From contig NC_070607.1 in NCBI RefSeq assembly GCF_027172205.1, positions 65,906,831 through 65,970,830 of the forward strand: 64,000 nucleotides of DNA, read 5' to 3'. The stretch is from Podarcis raffonei. Lineage: Eukaryota; Chordata; Lepidosauria; Squamata; Lacertidae. Of this stretch, positions 23,950 through 36,692 are shown one piece after another. The notes under the pieces were generated by a model that searched no databases, had not been told where the DNA came from, and saw only the letters and a list, made by a program, of their open reading frames with translations. Both the position numbers and the translations under genes were made by a program. Numbering within the stretch: position 1 is the first letter of the stretch; every line of letters begins with the position of its first letter.

Positions 23950-26900
23950 TGTACGTACTTGCCATGTAGGACTTGCTTATGAGTAGACATGTATAGGGAT
24001 AGCGCTGTAAGCGAGAATCCTCTGCTCATCGAGGGGGTAGGGGAGACCGCATTGGAGTCAATGGATTGACTTTTGAGTAGGCACGTGTAGGCTTGCGCTG
24101 CTCTTTAAAATCAATTCAATATGCAGCGCTTTCCAATTCCATTTGTTTTAGCAAGCCATTACCCAGCCATGTGCGCACCTATCCCATCTGCCTGCCTTCC
24201 TTCTAGCTGTCCGTTTAGAAATCTGCAGCGTGAAATGTTGCTTTAAATTCTGCCTACTGCTGGAGTCCTTCAAACTGCGGAGCAGAAGTAGAGAAAAGGA
24301 CCATTCCCATCAACTCTGCTGAGAGGCTACCTTTTTTTTGGCCCTCCCTTTAACTGCCATCTAGTGACAGTCATTGCATTGACTGCCCTGTTTTCATTCC
24401 AGCAAGTCCTTATAAGAATTGTAGCAAGTGCCCAAGCTTTCTGTTTTCCTCCACCCTCCTCATTTCCTTATCCTTGCGTGCCCCAATGCTGATTCCATGG
24501 TGTCTGTGTCACCCAACTCCCTCCTCCATTACTCTGTTTACCATCCAGGTCCTGCTTCAAACTCCCAAGTATTTTTTGCTTGATTGGAATTTCTCTTGCT
24601 TGTCTGGATGGACAAGAGGGAGGGTGTGTAGAAACCAGCCTATGGTACAATGGCAAAATTTACATTTGATGTTCTGCCCACTTCTGCTGCTAGGGCTGCT
24701 TACCACTGGTGCATGCTCTCTGGAGAATGTCCGGGAGACTACAGCTGTCTGGCTGAAAAGATTCCCCAACTTAACCTAGCCTGATAAAAGAACTTGAAAG
24801 CTTGCACATTATTTTGGTTGCCTGAAGGTGTTACCCTAATATGTTGGGGGTTTTTTTGCATTTTGATCTTGTCTTTTAACTTGGCAAACCTGAGAGCAGT
24901 GACTATATTACTTATTATCTGTAAGTTGTTCCAAGATCCTTTTTTAAAGTGCATTGTAAAAAAATCTTTAAATAATTATTACTTGATTTGAGGAGACAGT
25001 AGTACCGAATTTCCCAAAGTCTGATTCTAGCAAACCTGTATTTACAAAATAAATAAATAAATAAAAATTTAAAAAAAAAATCAATTGGATTGACACATGG
25101 AATCCTTGCTTTTAACTTCTCCTGTTGGTCTATCTTCCTAGCCCTAATGTTTTCTTTAAAACAACAACAACCCAGAATTCAGTCCCAAAAAACAAGGACA
25201 GAGCAAATTAGCTTTTATAGGCAGTGGTCGTGTTGCCAAGAGGATGTGTTATTTACATGTTTACAACTGAATTCTACTTCCACTACTTTTGTCCTGCACA
25301 TGGAAGATTGTAATCAGAACAGGAAGAGAAGGCTGGGTGGAACTTTTAATTGTTATTTCTCTTTGTTATGAGTGCTTGCTCACTACAATAATTGAAGTTG
25401 TATGCCCTCACCTTGCTGTCACTTGAAAAGAGATTTTCATTTTCTACCTAAGGTTCATAAAGGGATCTATTGTAGGGAAAGGAAATGCAGGATTGATATG
25501 GTGCAAATAGTTAAATTAAAAACTGTTCGACAATGCAATCCTAGCCATGTCTACTCAGAAATAAGTCCTATTGAATTCAGTGGCCTGACAAGTATATACA
25601 GAATTCAACTTAAGCCCCATGCTAATTTCTGTAACATCTGGAGCAGGGGTGGTGATGAGACTGCTCTAGCAAACGTTGGCAATATTGCTTATGTTCCTTC
25701 TGTCTAACATGGATGTTTGTGTGTGTCCCCCCCCATATTTATATTAGTGTGGCCTACTCATGGAAGTAGAGAGAAAAATGATATAAGGAATGTTGCGTTT
25801 AAACCACTACCATGCCAAGAAACTAGAATTTGGCAAATTAAGGATTTCTGTAAACAAAGGCTTTTATAAACAAATCCCACTGTGCAGTGTTGTCATTTGC
25901 AGTTGCATCTAAGGACTGATATGGCAAGAAGAGGGCCCAGAAATCTGTCCACTGTTAAGAGACTGTGTACAAATATTTTGTGTTTTCTGAATGACTTTCC
26001 AGGGTCAAAAAATGTATTTTCTAAACAATCAGATGTTTCTCAGAAAACAATTTCAGGAGCTTCCCACCCCAGGCCCACTAAAGGAATTCAGTGCAGAGTT
26101 TGTTACCTTGAAGATTAGAATAAAAACATATCCTATTGGCTGTGGGTTGTTTGCTTCTTATCCTCAAAACTTGTTCTGGAGCAGTTTTGTGTTAAGAAGG
26201 GGAGGTAACTCAAGGAAGGTTAGTTGTGATGTGAAAATCAGGAACTGGCTGAACAGTTGTGCAACCTGGAATTGCAACTAGGAAAGAGCTTAGCTCAGTG
26301 GCAGACTGCTTGCTTTACACACAAAAAGTTCCAGGTTCAATCCCAAGTATATAGAGGGACCCCTGCATGAAACCCTGGAGAGCTGCTGCCAGTCAGTGTC
26401 AACTGTATGGTCTGCTTATATATGGTCTGCTTTCTTTAGTCAAACGCACACAAGCTTGCTAAAAAACCCTGAGCCTATTCATTCCTGCCCTAGTTCTCAA
26501 AGGACTGTGCCTCATTTTCTTGCTATACTGTAAATAGTTGGACTCGTATATTTGCATGGCACATGGATTCCTATCCTTGACCTGACAGGCCCTGGTTATC
26601 TATTTAAATACTGCCTTTAAAAGTGTTTAATGAATTCCAGGCTGAGATTTGTCAATATGTCATCTTATCTAATATTCTTGTTTGCTCCTTTTCACAGTAA
26701 ACAGCCTCTATTCATGTTTTCTAAAAAAAACAAACCAAAAACCAGACATTCTGTTACGGAAACTGGAGTCTTTGTTACTTATTTGCTAAGAGGAGGTACT
26801 CTTAGTGATAGCTGGTGTCCTTGATTCTTCATTTAACTTTGTTCAATGGAACATTTTTGTAATGGCTCAGACCTATTGGCCTTTAAAAACAGTATTGCTG

Positions 26901-27100
26901 AAAAAACCTTTATTCAATGCTTGCTCCAACTTTCTGCAATTAGGATCTTCAGGCTGTTTTTCCAAGAAAGTGTACAACACACCTTCATTATATTGAGTAT
27001 CGTGATGTTTTTCTCTGATTTAAGGGAACTGAGTCTAAGTGCTGCCCTTGCATTCATGAAATGGCTTACGATGCAGAAAAGGCATCTGCTAACATAAGAG
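23950..27100. other. Intergenic, no gene recognised
   Basis: Copies of the 'agtagacatgtataggattg' short repeat lie at 23965-24100 and 25520-25600. There are poly-A/TAAA runs near 25040-25080 and a tRNA-head SINE at 26283-26410. The rest looks unique and non-coding. Confidence 0.6.
26283..26410 (+). repeat. tRNA-derived SINE (MIR/CORE-like) fragment
   Basis: The A-box-like part is agcttagctcagtggcagac and the B-box part ccaggttcaatcccaag. The continuation 'accctggagagctgctgcca' is the 5' half of the family seen inverted at 11770-11952. Confidence 0.7.
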
Positions 27101-27103
27101 GAA

Positions 27104-27232
27104 CCTGTGACCTTCCAGGCCATGCAGATGTTCTTGGGCTCCAACTCCCATCATCCCTGACCACTTCTCATACTGGTTGGGGCTAATGGGAGTTGGGAGT
27201 CCAATGTTTCAAGGGCCATAGGTTCCCTACCC
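27104..27232. mobile_element. hAT-like miniature element, old copy
   Basis: Imperfect palindrome with 'ccaactcccatcatccctga' on the left and 'ctaatgggagttgggagtcc' on the right. It belongs with the young copies at 39695 and 42238 but is clearly more diverged. Confidence 0.6.
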
Positions 27233-27484
27233 CTGAACTAACAGCCCCCTGACAATCAGCTCCTGAGAGTTAAGGGGCCTTCCAGAACCAGTGGTGTCAC
27301 GGAGAGTTACTCACGGAAGGATAAAAAGGCAAAAATCCCCCACTCCTCTGTAAGCAGATGCCTCCACTGGATCCCTTCTGTGAGTATAAGGGTACCAGTT
27401 AAATCCCAGCCACTAAAGCTAAAAGTATGGTTTTTCACACCTTACTTTTAAAATCCATTATAGGTTATGAATTCCTGATGTGTA

Positions 27485-27493
27485 ACACACACA

Positions 27494-27554
<61 letters not shown>
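27485..27554. repeat. Compound (AC)n(AG)n microsatellite
   Basis: About 13 AC units switch without interruption to about 22 AG units. Confidence 0.95.
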
Positions 27555-27555
<1 letters not shown>

Positions 27556-27639
27556 AATAACTCACACACAATACATACTTTCGTTTCTCCCACTGCATAA
27601 CATTGCTGCTTTGGTATTTTAAAAATATTCATGATATAA

Positions 27640-30540
27640 TAGAGCAGCAAGTCTCTGATGCTTACTGCGAAGGGTGAGGCAGCAGGCAGGGCAGTGTGGT
27701 GCAAAAGCACTGTCAGGACCACAGGACTGACCTCACTGGGGCTTTTGCAATGCACCAATGTCACCACCATCTCACCCTGGCAAGCAGCAGGGACTCACCT
27801 ACTGGGAGGTTCACCCCACCATGTTGTCTGCTGCTGGTGCCCTGCTATGAAAAGTTTAATCTTCTGGTTTCTGCAGTTTCTGCTAAAATTATATGGATAC
27901 TCAGTTGCTGCACAGGCAGGTCAGGATCCAGAGAGCTAGAGGTTGATGGGCCAATGGTTAAATTCTATTGCAAAAAGACAAAGCAGATTAAGTCTTTTCA
28001 GCAGCATTTCCCCAATGGCAAGGTGTTGAATGGCAGGGATTTAGGGTATGGGGTTGGGGTCCAGATGATAGTATTCAGTCCAGTACTGAAGCTTTAACTC
28101 ATAATGCTATTTCTTCCTGGTTTGTCAAGGAACCTTCTGGTGACAGAAGGCAACAAAGACTAGCTGCTGAAGGCCCTGGTTCAAATCAAGACGCATCCTC
28201 GCCCTCTTCCAGTGCATTACAGACTTTCCCCTTGCATTTCTTTACTGTGTTTACATTACACCTTTTTGACAAGGAGCTCAAGGTGGTGTACATGGTTCAA
28301 CCCCGAGAGGTAGGTTAGGCTAAGAGGTAGCGACCGGCTTGGGTTCAGTGTGTAGATTTTCTGTGCTTCTTTTGACTTTCTTGCATGATGTCTGATGGGC
28401 CCCAGACTCAGTTACATTGAAGTACATCTCCATAATTGGAACCTAATCTTTCCTTTTGCATTTTCACAAGACTGTAAGCTGGGTGTCTGCACCAAACATA
28501 GTACACATATTTGGATCTCCTGCTTGTATAAGGCTCACCTGGGAAGACAAGAAACCTTTATCTCCAGATTTGCAAATAAATGTGTTCACTTAAGATCAGG
28601 GATGTAGGTTTTGTTGTATTCATCAAGCACAAAAGTCTTTGTTGTCTTGGCATGGTAACATCTGTAAGAAAAGCAACAAGGTGGCAAAAGTAACTTTCAC
28701 ACAACCCAAGCCCTCTACCTCCAATCCTGATACAGTACTGCTAAATTCACACTTGGCAAATATGCAGTGCATGATATTCAGTCCCCACATAAAGGAGTAG
28801 CCTTTCTGACAAAGGAATTGCCCAGATGCAGAGGATTTGTTGTAGCTTAACACACACCCCATAGGGTTTTTATTTGTGGTTGCTCCAAAGTTTGCAAAGT
28901 GGGGGGGGGCGGGAATCAGCCTTGCCTGCTTTTCTAACAGCAGTTTGATGCACAGAAGTTGGCCTTGACATGGAAATAAACATTATCAGCTGCTAATGTC
29001 TCCATATCAAGCTACTGTTAAACACATACCTACAGTGATCAATTAAAATGTTGATACCCTAGGGCCCCAGTGCTGGAGAGGAGAAGCACATTGCCTTCAA
29101 AGCGTCAATAGAGATATTAAGAGGGTGAAAAATTATCGGTGTCAGTGAATTGCTGGGGGAAAGGAGCTTGCATTGCTTCTGTTCATCAGTTTCTTTTAAA
29201 AGGCTCACCAGCATTCCTATGCTTAAGGCCCATCCAGACGTCCTTTTCATTGTGCATTCATGGTGATCATGCTGCTGTTGGGGCAGGGTGGTCACTCACA
29301 ATCCCGCTTTCAATTCTATTTGTTTCTGCAAAAGTTTTGGGATGGTCATTGTTATGTACTGAGTTGAATAGGATTAATTTCCAACCCCTGCATGTCCCAA
29401 AATGTCCTGCTGAAATTAATGCCCAATGGAAACTTGAGAAAAGACAGGTGGATCTTCTGCAAAAATGCAGTATGTGCATTTATTGAATCACATCATGTTA
29501 ATTTTGAAGTGTAGTTAAACATAGCAAGCAGCTATGCACTAAATTACAAGGGCAGGAGAGCCTAGTTATCATTGTGAAGGCAGCACGTGGGGGGTGGGGG
29601 TTGTTCATTCTTGTGGCTAGAAGCCAAAGGGAAAAAATGTCCCCATTTTACATCCCCATCCATTCTGATCTTGGTGGGGGAGTAAAGAGATAAGTCTTCC
29701 TTTGTTGAATAATTGGTCTCCCCCACCCCTGTAATTATTTAAGGAAAAAACAAGATATGTAGTTGCATGCATAGTTTAGTGACATCTAGTTTGTCGCTTA
29801 GTATTTATTGAGAGACTTATCTTAATTCTTTCATCCAGAGCACGTTCTTTGTAAAAGCATCCACACTTTAACTGGCACCTTTGCAGGAAAAAAAACCCTG
29901 TAATCTGTTATAAAAAGCAGCATAAACCCCTAAATTTGTCCATGCAGAATTACTTTAAAATCCAAGCAGTCCTTCTAAAATTTGATCATAGCGGTAAAGG
30001 AGGCAAATGAAATGATGAGTGCTTTTCACATGGTGCTGTCTTCTTTCTAGTTCTCTTGGCTTCTTATCGTGCTGGCTTTGTATAAACTGAAGGGAATGTA
30101 TAAAGTTGACTTCTCCAAGTTTTCTGTGTTTAACTCCAGTTCAATTAAACACTTATGGATGTGTACAAAGTGAAAAATGGGGTTATGAGAGGTTAATGCT
30201 TTAATGCTTTTAATAGTTCTTTTAGCCACATGGCTGCATTTTGTCAAATAAAGCACAGAGCTGTCCCAACAGGAAAAGTACAGATAGGAACAAACTAACT
30301 GATGCTTCTCCCCCAAAGGGCAACTGCTACATTTTGGGCAAAAATATGTGAGCTGGTAATGAGCTGAACATATTTAGCAAAGATTTGGTCTCCACATGAT
30401 TTAAGCCAGGATGGATTACTGATGATGTTGGCCAGAGAATTTGTACCTTAGACTTCAGCAGGCAAACAGTGGTGCTTAGAAATATTTGTGGAGAAAGCGC
30501 TATCCTTGGAAACAAATTCAGTCTGGCTTGTTCACACAAC
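27640..30540. other. Intergenic, no gene recognised
   Basis: A region near 27650-27840 is similar in kind to 52900-53140 (both have 'gaggcag...tgcaccagtg/tgcaccaatg'-type blocks), suggesting fragments of one unnamed repeat. Near 28240-28330 there is an inverted SINE-like tail. Nothing else seen. Confidence 0.45.
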
Positions 30541-30553
30541 AGTTAACTTCAAT

Positions 30554-30689
30554 CAGGGGTCAGGAACCTGTGGCAATTGTTGCAGTTGGACTACAACTCC
30601 CATCATCCCTGTGTATTGCCATGCTGTTTGGGGCTTATGGGGGCTGTAGTGCAGCAACAGTCCTGAGGGCCACAGGTCCTCCATCCCTG
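30554..30689. mobile_element. hAT-like miniature element, older copy
   Basis: It starts caggggtcaggaacctgtgg and ends on the other strand as cagggatggaggacctgtgg. The centre has 'ctacaactcccatcatccct'. Length 136 bp, as in the young copies; no clear target duplication. Confidence 0.65.
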
Positions 30690-30821
30690 ACCCAGATACG
30701 CCATTTTGCTCCATTGTAAAACTAAAAGCATGCTTGCAAGAGATTGTTCAGTTTGATATTCAGATTTTTTTTAAAAAAAATGTTATCAGGTGACTATGGA
30801 CAGATATGAGATTGGGTGGTA

Positions 30822-30950
30822 TCCAGCTAAGTTTTACTCTGAGTAGACCCATTGAAATTAATGGACCTTAGCCATGTTCAATCATTTCAATAGGTCTACT
30901 CTGCGTATAACTATGGGTGGTATGCAACTAAATTTTACTCAGAATTACAC
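30822..30950. repeat. Recurrent palindromic short repeat ('gagtagacc...ggtctactc')
   Basis: Left 'actctgagtagacccattga' and right 'ttcaataggtctactctgcg' are inverted copies around 'ttaatggac'. Single-arm relatives occur near 2037, 8697, 14204, 22160, 23965, 25520, 37606, 45590, 57840, 62795 and 63090, usually with 'tataggattg' or 'caatcctag' at one end. Probably one old non-autonomous element family; name not recognised. Confidence 0.55.
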
Positions 30951-30959
30951 CCCCCCAGC

Positions 30960-32970
30960 ATCTACTTTTACTACATCTTCTCTGTGATCCTAAAGGAATT
31001 TAATAAAACCCAGAATTTTGTGTGAAAAGAAATATCCAGTGTTCAAACACAACTTTACAAGCTCTCTTAAATACAATTAAAAATGGAATTTGGCTGCATG
31101 TCTCAGCACAGTAACACTCAGGAGCTGGTTAACATCCCTCAGAAGACAGCTTTCATTCTCCTATTTTCCTGGTGTCCATTGCCTACCCTTTACAACCCTT
31201 ACAAGAAATATTTTCTTTCTTAATTGGGGGGTGGGGTGGGAAAGCAGCATACTTATTCTGTAATGTGAGTCCACCTCTGACCATCAAGACCTCCCACAAA
31301 GGGTACCAGAACTAGAACTCAAATATTTGTTGTTTTGGGTTTTCCCCCACAGCTTTGCCAAGAGTCAAGTGCAATGTGTGGTTTATGGCTGCAGATGATA
31401 AATGTGTAAAAAAACCACCACAGCCTAATTAAATTCTATTTGCTACAGCTTGCTCAGCTTACGTACAAACACACCAGCTAAAGTGGTTGCTGGATTAGAG
31501 TTGGAAGTCTTGGTTCTCTGCAGAAAAACAACCAAGCCAAAGCAGGCCCCTGGATACTAATGTTGACTGCTTGCTGCAAATATATAATTCCAGAGCAAAC
31601 ACATACTTAATAACCAGGGTTCCAGTAAGTCTTAAATAACTCTCCTTCCCAAATGGCCAGTGAGCTGTATTAACTGTAGGAAAGTAGAGGGTCAGCTGGT
31701 TGTTCTTTCAGCCTCAGGGTATTCCACCCACTTCACATGATGTTTCAAGGGGGTTCTTGGTTTGTAATGTGAATGTAAACACTCTGCAGGCTAGAATGCT
31801 CTTTCGTGTCTCAAATGCTTCTGTTCTGCTACATTTTTTTCATTAGCAATGATAAGATGTTCCCATAAATAGCATGGCAGAGTAGCCAATGACATGTTAT
31901 GCATGTTATGGAGCACAGATGCCATTTTTTAAAAAGAGAAAAGAGAAAAGAAAGCAAGTGACTTTTGAGTGGAAAAGCAGCAAGGGAGAACACATACTCC
32001 TAGTCACCAAGGCAATTTGAGTCTCAAGGCAGGGGCACCAGCTCCTGGGGGCTGAGCCCTTCCCCCCCAAATATTTTTGGGGTAGGGGACGGGCCCCCTC
32101 AGTGTCTAAAAAGCATGGAGGCAAAGCATGGAACAGCTCCAGTGCCTGGCTCCTCCTCCTCCTGCTGCTGCAGAGGAGAAGCGGGGGGGGGGGTTGAAGC
32201 AGCCTCCCATTGGTGGCAGCACCAGGAGAAGGTGGAGGAGGAGCAACCGTGTGGCTGCTGCATTTAGCTCCACCCCCAGCTCCTCCTGACATCCTCCTGT
32301 TGTATATTATTATTATTTTCTTTAATTTTCCTCTTTTCTTTGTTAAATTTGCAAATAAAATAAAATAAAATAAAAAAATAAAATAAAATAAAATAAAATA
32401 ATAAGTGGCCACACCACAAGCAATGAACACCATTGAATAGTGGACCAAACCAGTCAAACCACTCCTGGATTTTACTACTCAGCAAAACAGTACCTCAAAG
32501 AAATAAAGTTAAACCAAGAATTTGGGTCTGTGGTTTAATTCTGATGCCTTTGATCAGGATACTTTTAAGCTGGCAACATTTGGACAGCTGGCTTGGGTTT
32601 CCTTTTGGATGTCCACCAGGACAAAGTCCTTTCTCTAAGCAGCTTACCGTTTAAACAGAAAAACAGGCTATCACATCTCTGGGAAATGACATTTCACAAT
32701 AGCTAAATATTCCAACAGCTTCAGCCAACACTAGTGTACATATATTGCTCACCTAGTGAAAGTGCCAATTTCTGAACAGTCAGAATTTGAGTGTTCAAGA
32801 GAAGCACAGGTTTTGTGTGTAGGCAAATTAAAAGAAATTCTGCAGTTCACCATTCAGCAAATATATCCTCAACAGCAGTAGTCATGCCTGGTAAGTGAGG
32901 AAAACCCACTGCGTGTGGAGGGTGAGGTGAAAATAAATGGAGAGTGGAGAGCAGTGGGATTTCCTGCTCT
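30960..32970. other. Intergenic, no gene recognised
   Basis: Mostly AT-rich. At 32020-32290 there is a GC-rich block with CTC/CTG runs ('ctcctcctcctcctgctgct') and a G-run, then (AAAAT)n at 32354-32403. The minus-strand open frame over 31906-32457 is made of these low-complexity tracts. Confidence 0.55.
32354..32403. repeat. (AAAAT)n microsatellite
   Basis: About ten AAAAT units with one A expansion near 32371. Confidence 0.92.
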
Positions 32971-32983
32971 CTATATATTCATT

Positions 32984-33332
32984 GGGACGCGGGTGGCGCT
33001 GTGGGTAAAACCTCAGTGCCTAGGGCTTGCCGATCACATGGTCGGCGGTTTGAATCCCCGCGGCGGGGTGAGCTCCCGTCTTTCGGTCCCAGCTCCTGCC
33101 CACCTAGCAGTTCGAAAGCACCCTTAAGTGCAAGTAGATAAATAGCGGGAAGGTAAACGGCGTTTCCGTGTGCTGCGCTGGTGCTGGCTCGCCAGAGAAG
33201 CTTCGTCACGCTAGCCACGTGGCCTGGAAGTGTCTTCGGACAGCGCTGGCCCCCGGCCTCTTAAGTGAGATGGGCGCACAACCCTAGAGTCGGACACGAC
33301 TGGCCCGTACGGGCAGGGGTACCTTTACCTTT
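32984..33332 (+). mobile_element. Sauria SINE, full length, copy 1
   Basis: The tRNA-derived head gggacgcgggtggcgctgtg contains the A box; the B box is ggtttgaatccccg. The body includes 'gtgcaagtagataaatagcg' and the tail ends gtacctttaccttt. A 12-bp target-site duplication, tatatattcatt, flanks it (32972-32983 and 32332-33343 region, second copy at 33332-33343). Few differences from the other copies, so rather young. Confidence 0.93.
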
Positions 33333-33374
33333 ATATATTCATTTATGCTCACCCCCACGCTCGTGTAAGGTTGT

Positions 33375-33434
33375 GACTGCGTAAGTAAAGCAAGCACAAG
33401 TTGCGATCACGTAAGCAAAGAAAGCACAAGTTGC
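33375..33434. repeat. Tandem duplication of a 30-bp unit
   Basis: Units 33375-33404 and 33405-33434 share 25 of 30 bases and both end aagcacaagttgc. It begins 43 bp right of the Sauria SINE. Confidence 0.8.
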
Positions 33435-33439
33435 GGGAT

Positions 33440-35640
33440 TACTGTAATAGAGAACATATTCTTTTGGTACTATGTGTGTGCTAATAAATGAAAGAGAGCA
33501 AGTAGGATGGGAGCAAGGTCTCTGCAGTACAGCCACTGTTGATGATTTACAAAGCTGTGAGTTTGAGGACTCTAGAATCAGCATCACTGCAACTATTTGT
33601 GCTTCAGCACTTGTTCTTATCTGCCATGTGCTTTGAAGAAATCCAGACATCAGTCTACAAAGAGCCAGGCAAATTAACAGTGCAGGGACAAGCCTGGTTC
33701 TCTGAATTTAGCTCAAGCGACTGAATGGAAGAGAACAGTAACCAAGTGGCTACAGAATTGCAGCAGCAGCAGTTGCAGTTCCAAAATACAAGTGGCAAGT
33801 GGTTAGGCAACTCATCTTATTACTTGTACTGCTGCAGCAATAATTCCATAACAGAACTGTTTAATATCAGAAGTCATACCATCTTGAAGAAATAAAATGG
33901 AACACAGGAAGCTCATCAGATAATTGGTCCAACATCTTCACTGATGTGACAGTGGCTCTGGGTGTTTCAGAAATTAATGTTTCCCAGTCCTGCCTGAAGA
34001 TCCATGTGGTTTAACTTGGAAACTTTTGCAAGCAAAGAACGTGTTCTACTACAAAGAGGTACAGCTGCTTCCCTAATGTTGAGATTGACATGCTCAGGGA
34101 TGCTACCTTTACATGTGTCACTGGAGAGAATGAGTAGGTTGGCTTTCTTGTGCACAAGGGTAGAATCCAAACTAGAAGTTCATCCTTCCCACTACAGAAT
34201 TTAGGAATACTCTCTAGTAGCTCATTCAGGGAAGACTAATATGATTCATATCCGCCACTGGCTTATTTCACTATTGATGTTACCAGTCAAATTACTCTAA
34301 AATACTTGACATAAAACAGAAGTCTCTTTATGTTGTTACCTAACCAGCGCTCTGAAGAAGAATGACCAATCCTTAATGCTAGCCAGGAACTCCTGTCTAA
34401 TTGCTGTCTCCTTGCGCTATATAAAGGATCAAAAGTTTTTCTGAAATCTGCGAACCCTATTTGAATGCTGCTGTTGAACAACATTTTTGTGGCAGAGGCC
34501 CAGCAACAAGACTCCAGCATCCAAAGATTGTCATTCTCATTCTGATTTAAGTGGATAGTATCAAGAGATGACATTCAAGAACCTGTTAGGCTGTACTGCC
34601 AAAGGGCCAGAAATCATGCATTGCTAAATTAAGCATTAGTTGAGGAAGCTGGAGACTAAATGTGTCCATAGCAGTTAACGCTTAAGATGGAAGAGACAAC
34701 CTATTTACAATGGCCACACAATCTCAGAACTTGCTACCCATTCAAGCTTTAAATTCTTAGGGGTTCATTTTCTGATACATGAATATAGCAGCCCCTTTAT
34801 TGATATGGACTACCTATTTTATGGTTCCTGGAAAATCAGCCTGTGGGAGAGCTGCTTACTGCTTCCAAAGAAACAATGATGTGTTTCTAAATAAACAATG
34901 GATTGGAGGCCCAGGTTCATTACAACCTCACTGTAAATGAAATTGCACTGGTTGGTGATCTTTATCCACATTACTTCCACCAAATAAACAATGGAGCCAA
35001 TCTCCTGGGCCTCTAATGCACAGCATAGCCACCTCCACCATGCAGTTCACATGTGTTGAGAACTTGAACAAGCGTTCAATAGTGCTTTACATGTGCCTGT
35101 TCATCCACAGAAAAGCCGGGGTGATTGTAGAAGGACCAAAAATTTGCTTGACAGCAGTATTCAGCATATAAGAGAACCAGGACTTTGGCAGTTTTCACAA
35201 AGGACACATTTGGGCCTTGCTTGATAAGAGTTTTGTTCATGCAGAATAAAAGGCTAAAGTGAATTTAGAATACATATAATGCTATGTTTGTTTTCCTTAC
35301 AGATGAGTGTAAGCACAAACCAATTGAAGCCTGTATTCATTGGCTGATGGACTGCATTTATATTTAAATACCATAGTTATGCCAATGCAGTTTAGTTTAA
35401 AATACTAAAACAAAACAGGGCATTACAAAAGATAAAACAGACTAGTTGCAGACTGAAGGTGGACTCTACACAAGCCAATGACATAAGATACCTAGCCTAG
35501 GCATCTCTTTTTCTATACAAATGTTCTTTACCTTGGCTGCTGAAACAAGTTTCAGCATGAGAGCTTGGTCCTGATAGGCAACAGTAAATTGCATGTCAAC
35601 ACATAGTGGTTGTTTCCTGCATAAGCATAACCAGCCCTCC
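33440..35640. other. Intergenic, no gene recognised
   Basis: AT-rich with no clear repeats and no coding potential that I can support. Confidence 0.5.
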
Positions 35641-35663
35641 CTCAATTCTGTAGTACTAGAATC

Positions 35664-36692
35664 TTTTTTTTAAAAAAGAATATTTATTAAGTTTTCCAAT
35701 TTTTTAAACAAAACAAACAAACAAAACAAACAGAAACATTAAACAAAAGCATTAAATTCATAAACCATACTTTTAAATAACAAATTTCTCAGACCTCCTC
35801 ATACTTCTCCTTCTTGTATCCCAATTAAGATTATTTGTTCAGCAAATCCTTCATTTCAAGCATTACAGCTTGTAACATTACCTTATTTTACAAACCCTTT
35901 TTTCCCCCATCTATGTTCTTATATATCATTGCAGCTAGAAACCTCTCAATTTCAATCCAACACCATCTAACTTTCTTAAATTTTACAATATTTCTGTAAA
36001 TAGTCCTTGAATTTTTTCCAATCTTCTTCAGCCGACTCTTCTCCCTGGTCACGGATTCTGCCCGTCAATTCTGCCAGTCCCATACAGTCAATCAATTTCA
36101 TCTGCCATTCTTCCAGAGTGGGTAGATCTTGCGTCTTCCAATACTTTGCGATGAGTATCCTTGCTGCTGTTGTAGCATACATAAAAAAAGTTCTGTCCTT
36201 CTTTGGCACCACTTGGCCGACCATGCCCAAGAGAAAGGCCTCTGGTTTCTTCAAGAAGGTATATTTAAATACCTTTTTCAATTCATTATATATCATTTCC
36301 CAGAACGCCTTAATCCTGGGACACGTCCACCAAAGGTGAAAGAATGTACCTTCATTTTCCTTACATTTCCAACATTTATTATCGGGCAAATGATAGATTT
36401 TTGCAAGCTTGACTGGGGTCATGTACCACCTGTATATCATTTTCATAATATTCTCTCTTAAGGCATTGCATGCCGTGAATTTAATCCCAGTGGTCCACAA
36501 CTGTTCCCAGTCAGCAAACATAATATTATGTCCAACGTCTTGTGCCCATTTAATCATTACAGATTTAACCGTCTCATCCTGAGTATTCCATTTCAGCAGC
36601 AAGTTATACATTTTTGACAAGGTCTTAGTTTTGGATTCTAGCAATTCTGTTTCCAATTTAGATTTTTCCACCTGGAAACCAACTTTCTTGAC
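35664..36692 (-). mobile_element. L1 LINE, 5'-truncated, with intact ORF2 C-terminal part
   Basis: The minus strand carries an open frame from the truncation point at 36692 to a stop at 35976-35978, about 239 codons, with no interruption. It matches the C-terminal part of L1 ORF2p: YRWYMTPVKLAKIYHLPDNK followed by the Cys/His motif CWKC...HLWWTC (compare human L1 RYHLTPVRMA ... CWRGC ... HCWWDC). A 3' UTR of about 310 bp ends in a T-run (poly-A on the minus strand) at the left. The 17-bp target duplication tctgtagtactagaatc is perfect on both sides (35647-35663 and 36693-36709). Reverse transcriptase and endonuclease domains are absent through truncation. Confidence 0.93.
35976..36692 (-). 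CDS. L1 ORF2p C-terminal fragment (no start codon)
   Basis: This is the reading frame inside the L1 above. It is the segment downstream of the reverse-transcriptase domain, with the Cys-rich CWKCKENEGTFFHLWWTC motif near its middle, and ends EEDWKKFKDYLQKYCKI. It cannot be a full ORF2 and has no native start. Its intactness over the whole retained length indicates a recent insertion, not host function. Confidence 0.85.
   Translation of the reverse strand, partial: VKKVGFQVEKSKLETELLESKTKTLSKMYNLLLKWNTQDETVKSVMIKWAQDVGHNIMFADWEQLWTTGIKFTACNALRENIMKMIYRWYMTPVKLAKIYHLPDNKCWKCKENEGTFFHLWWTCPRIKAFWEMIYNELKKVFKYTFLKKPEAFLLGMVGQVVPKKDRTFFMYATTAARILIAKYWKTQDLPTLEEWQMKLIDCMGLAELTGRIRDQGEESAEEDWKKFKDYLQKYCKI

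Noticed and set aside
27465-27770. Minus-strand frame with long Leu-Ser and Cys-Val repeats
   Set aside because: Direct translation of the (AC)n(AG)n microsatellite.
31906-32457. 183-codon frame on the minus strand
   Set aside because: It consists largely of translated (AAAAT)n and CTC/CTG runs; no domain or conserved motif.
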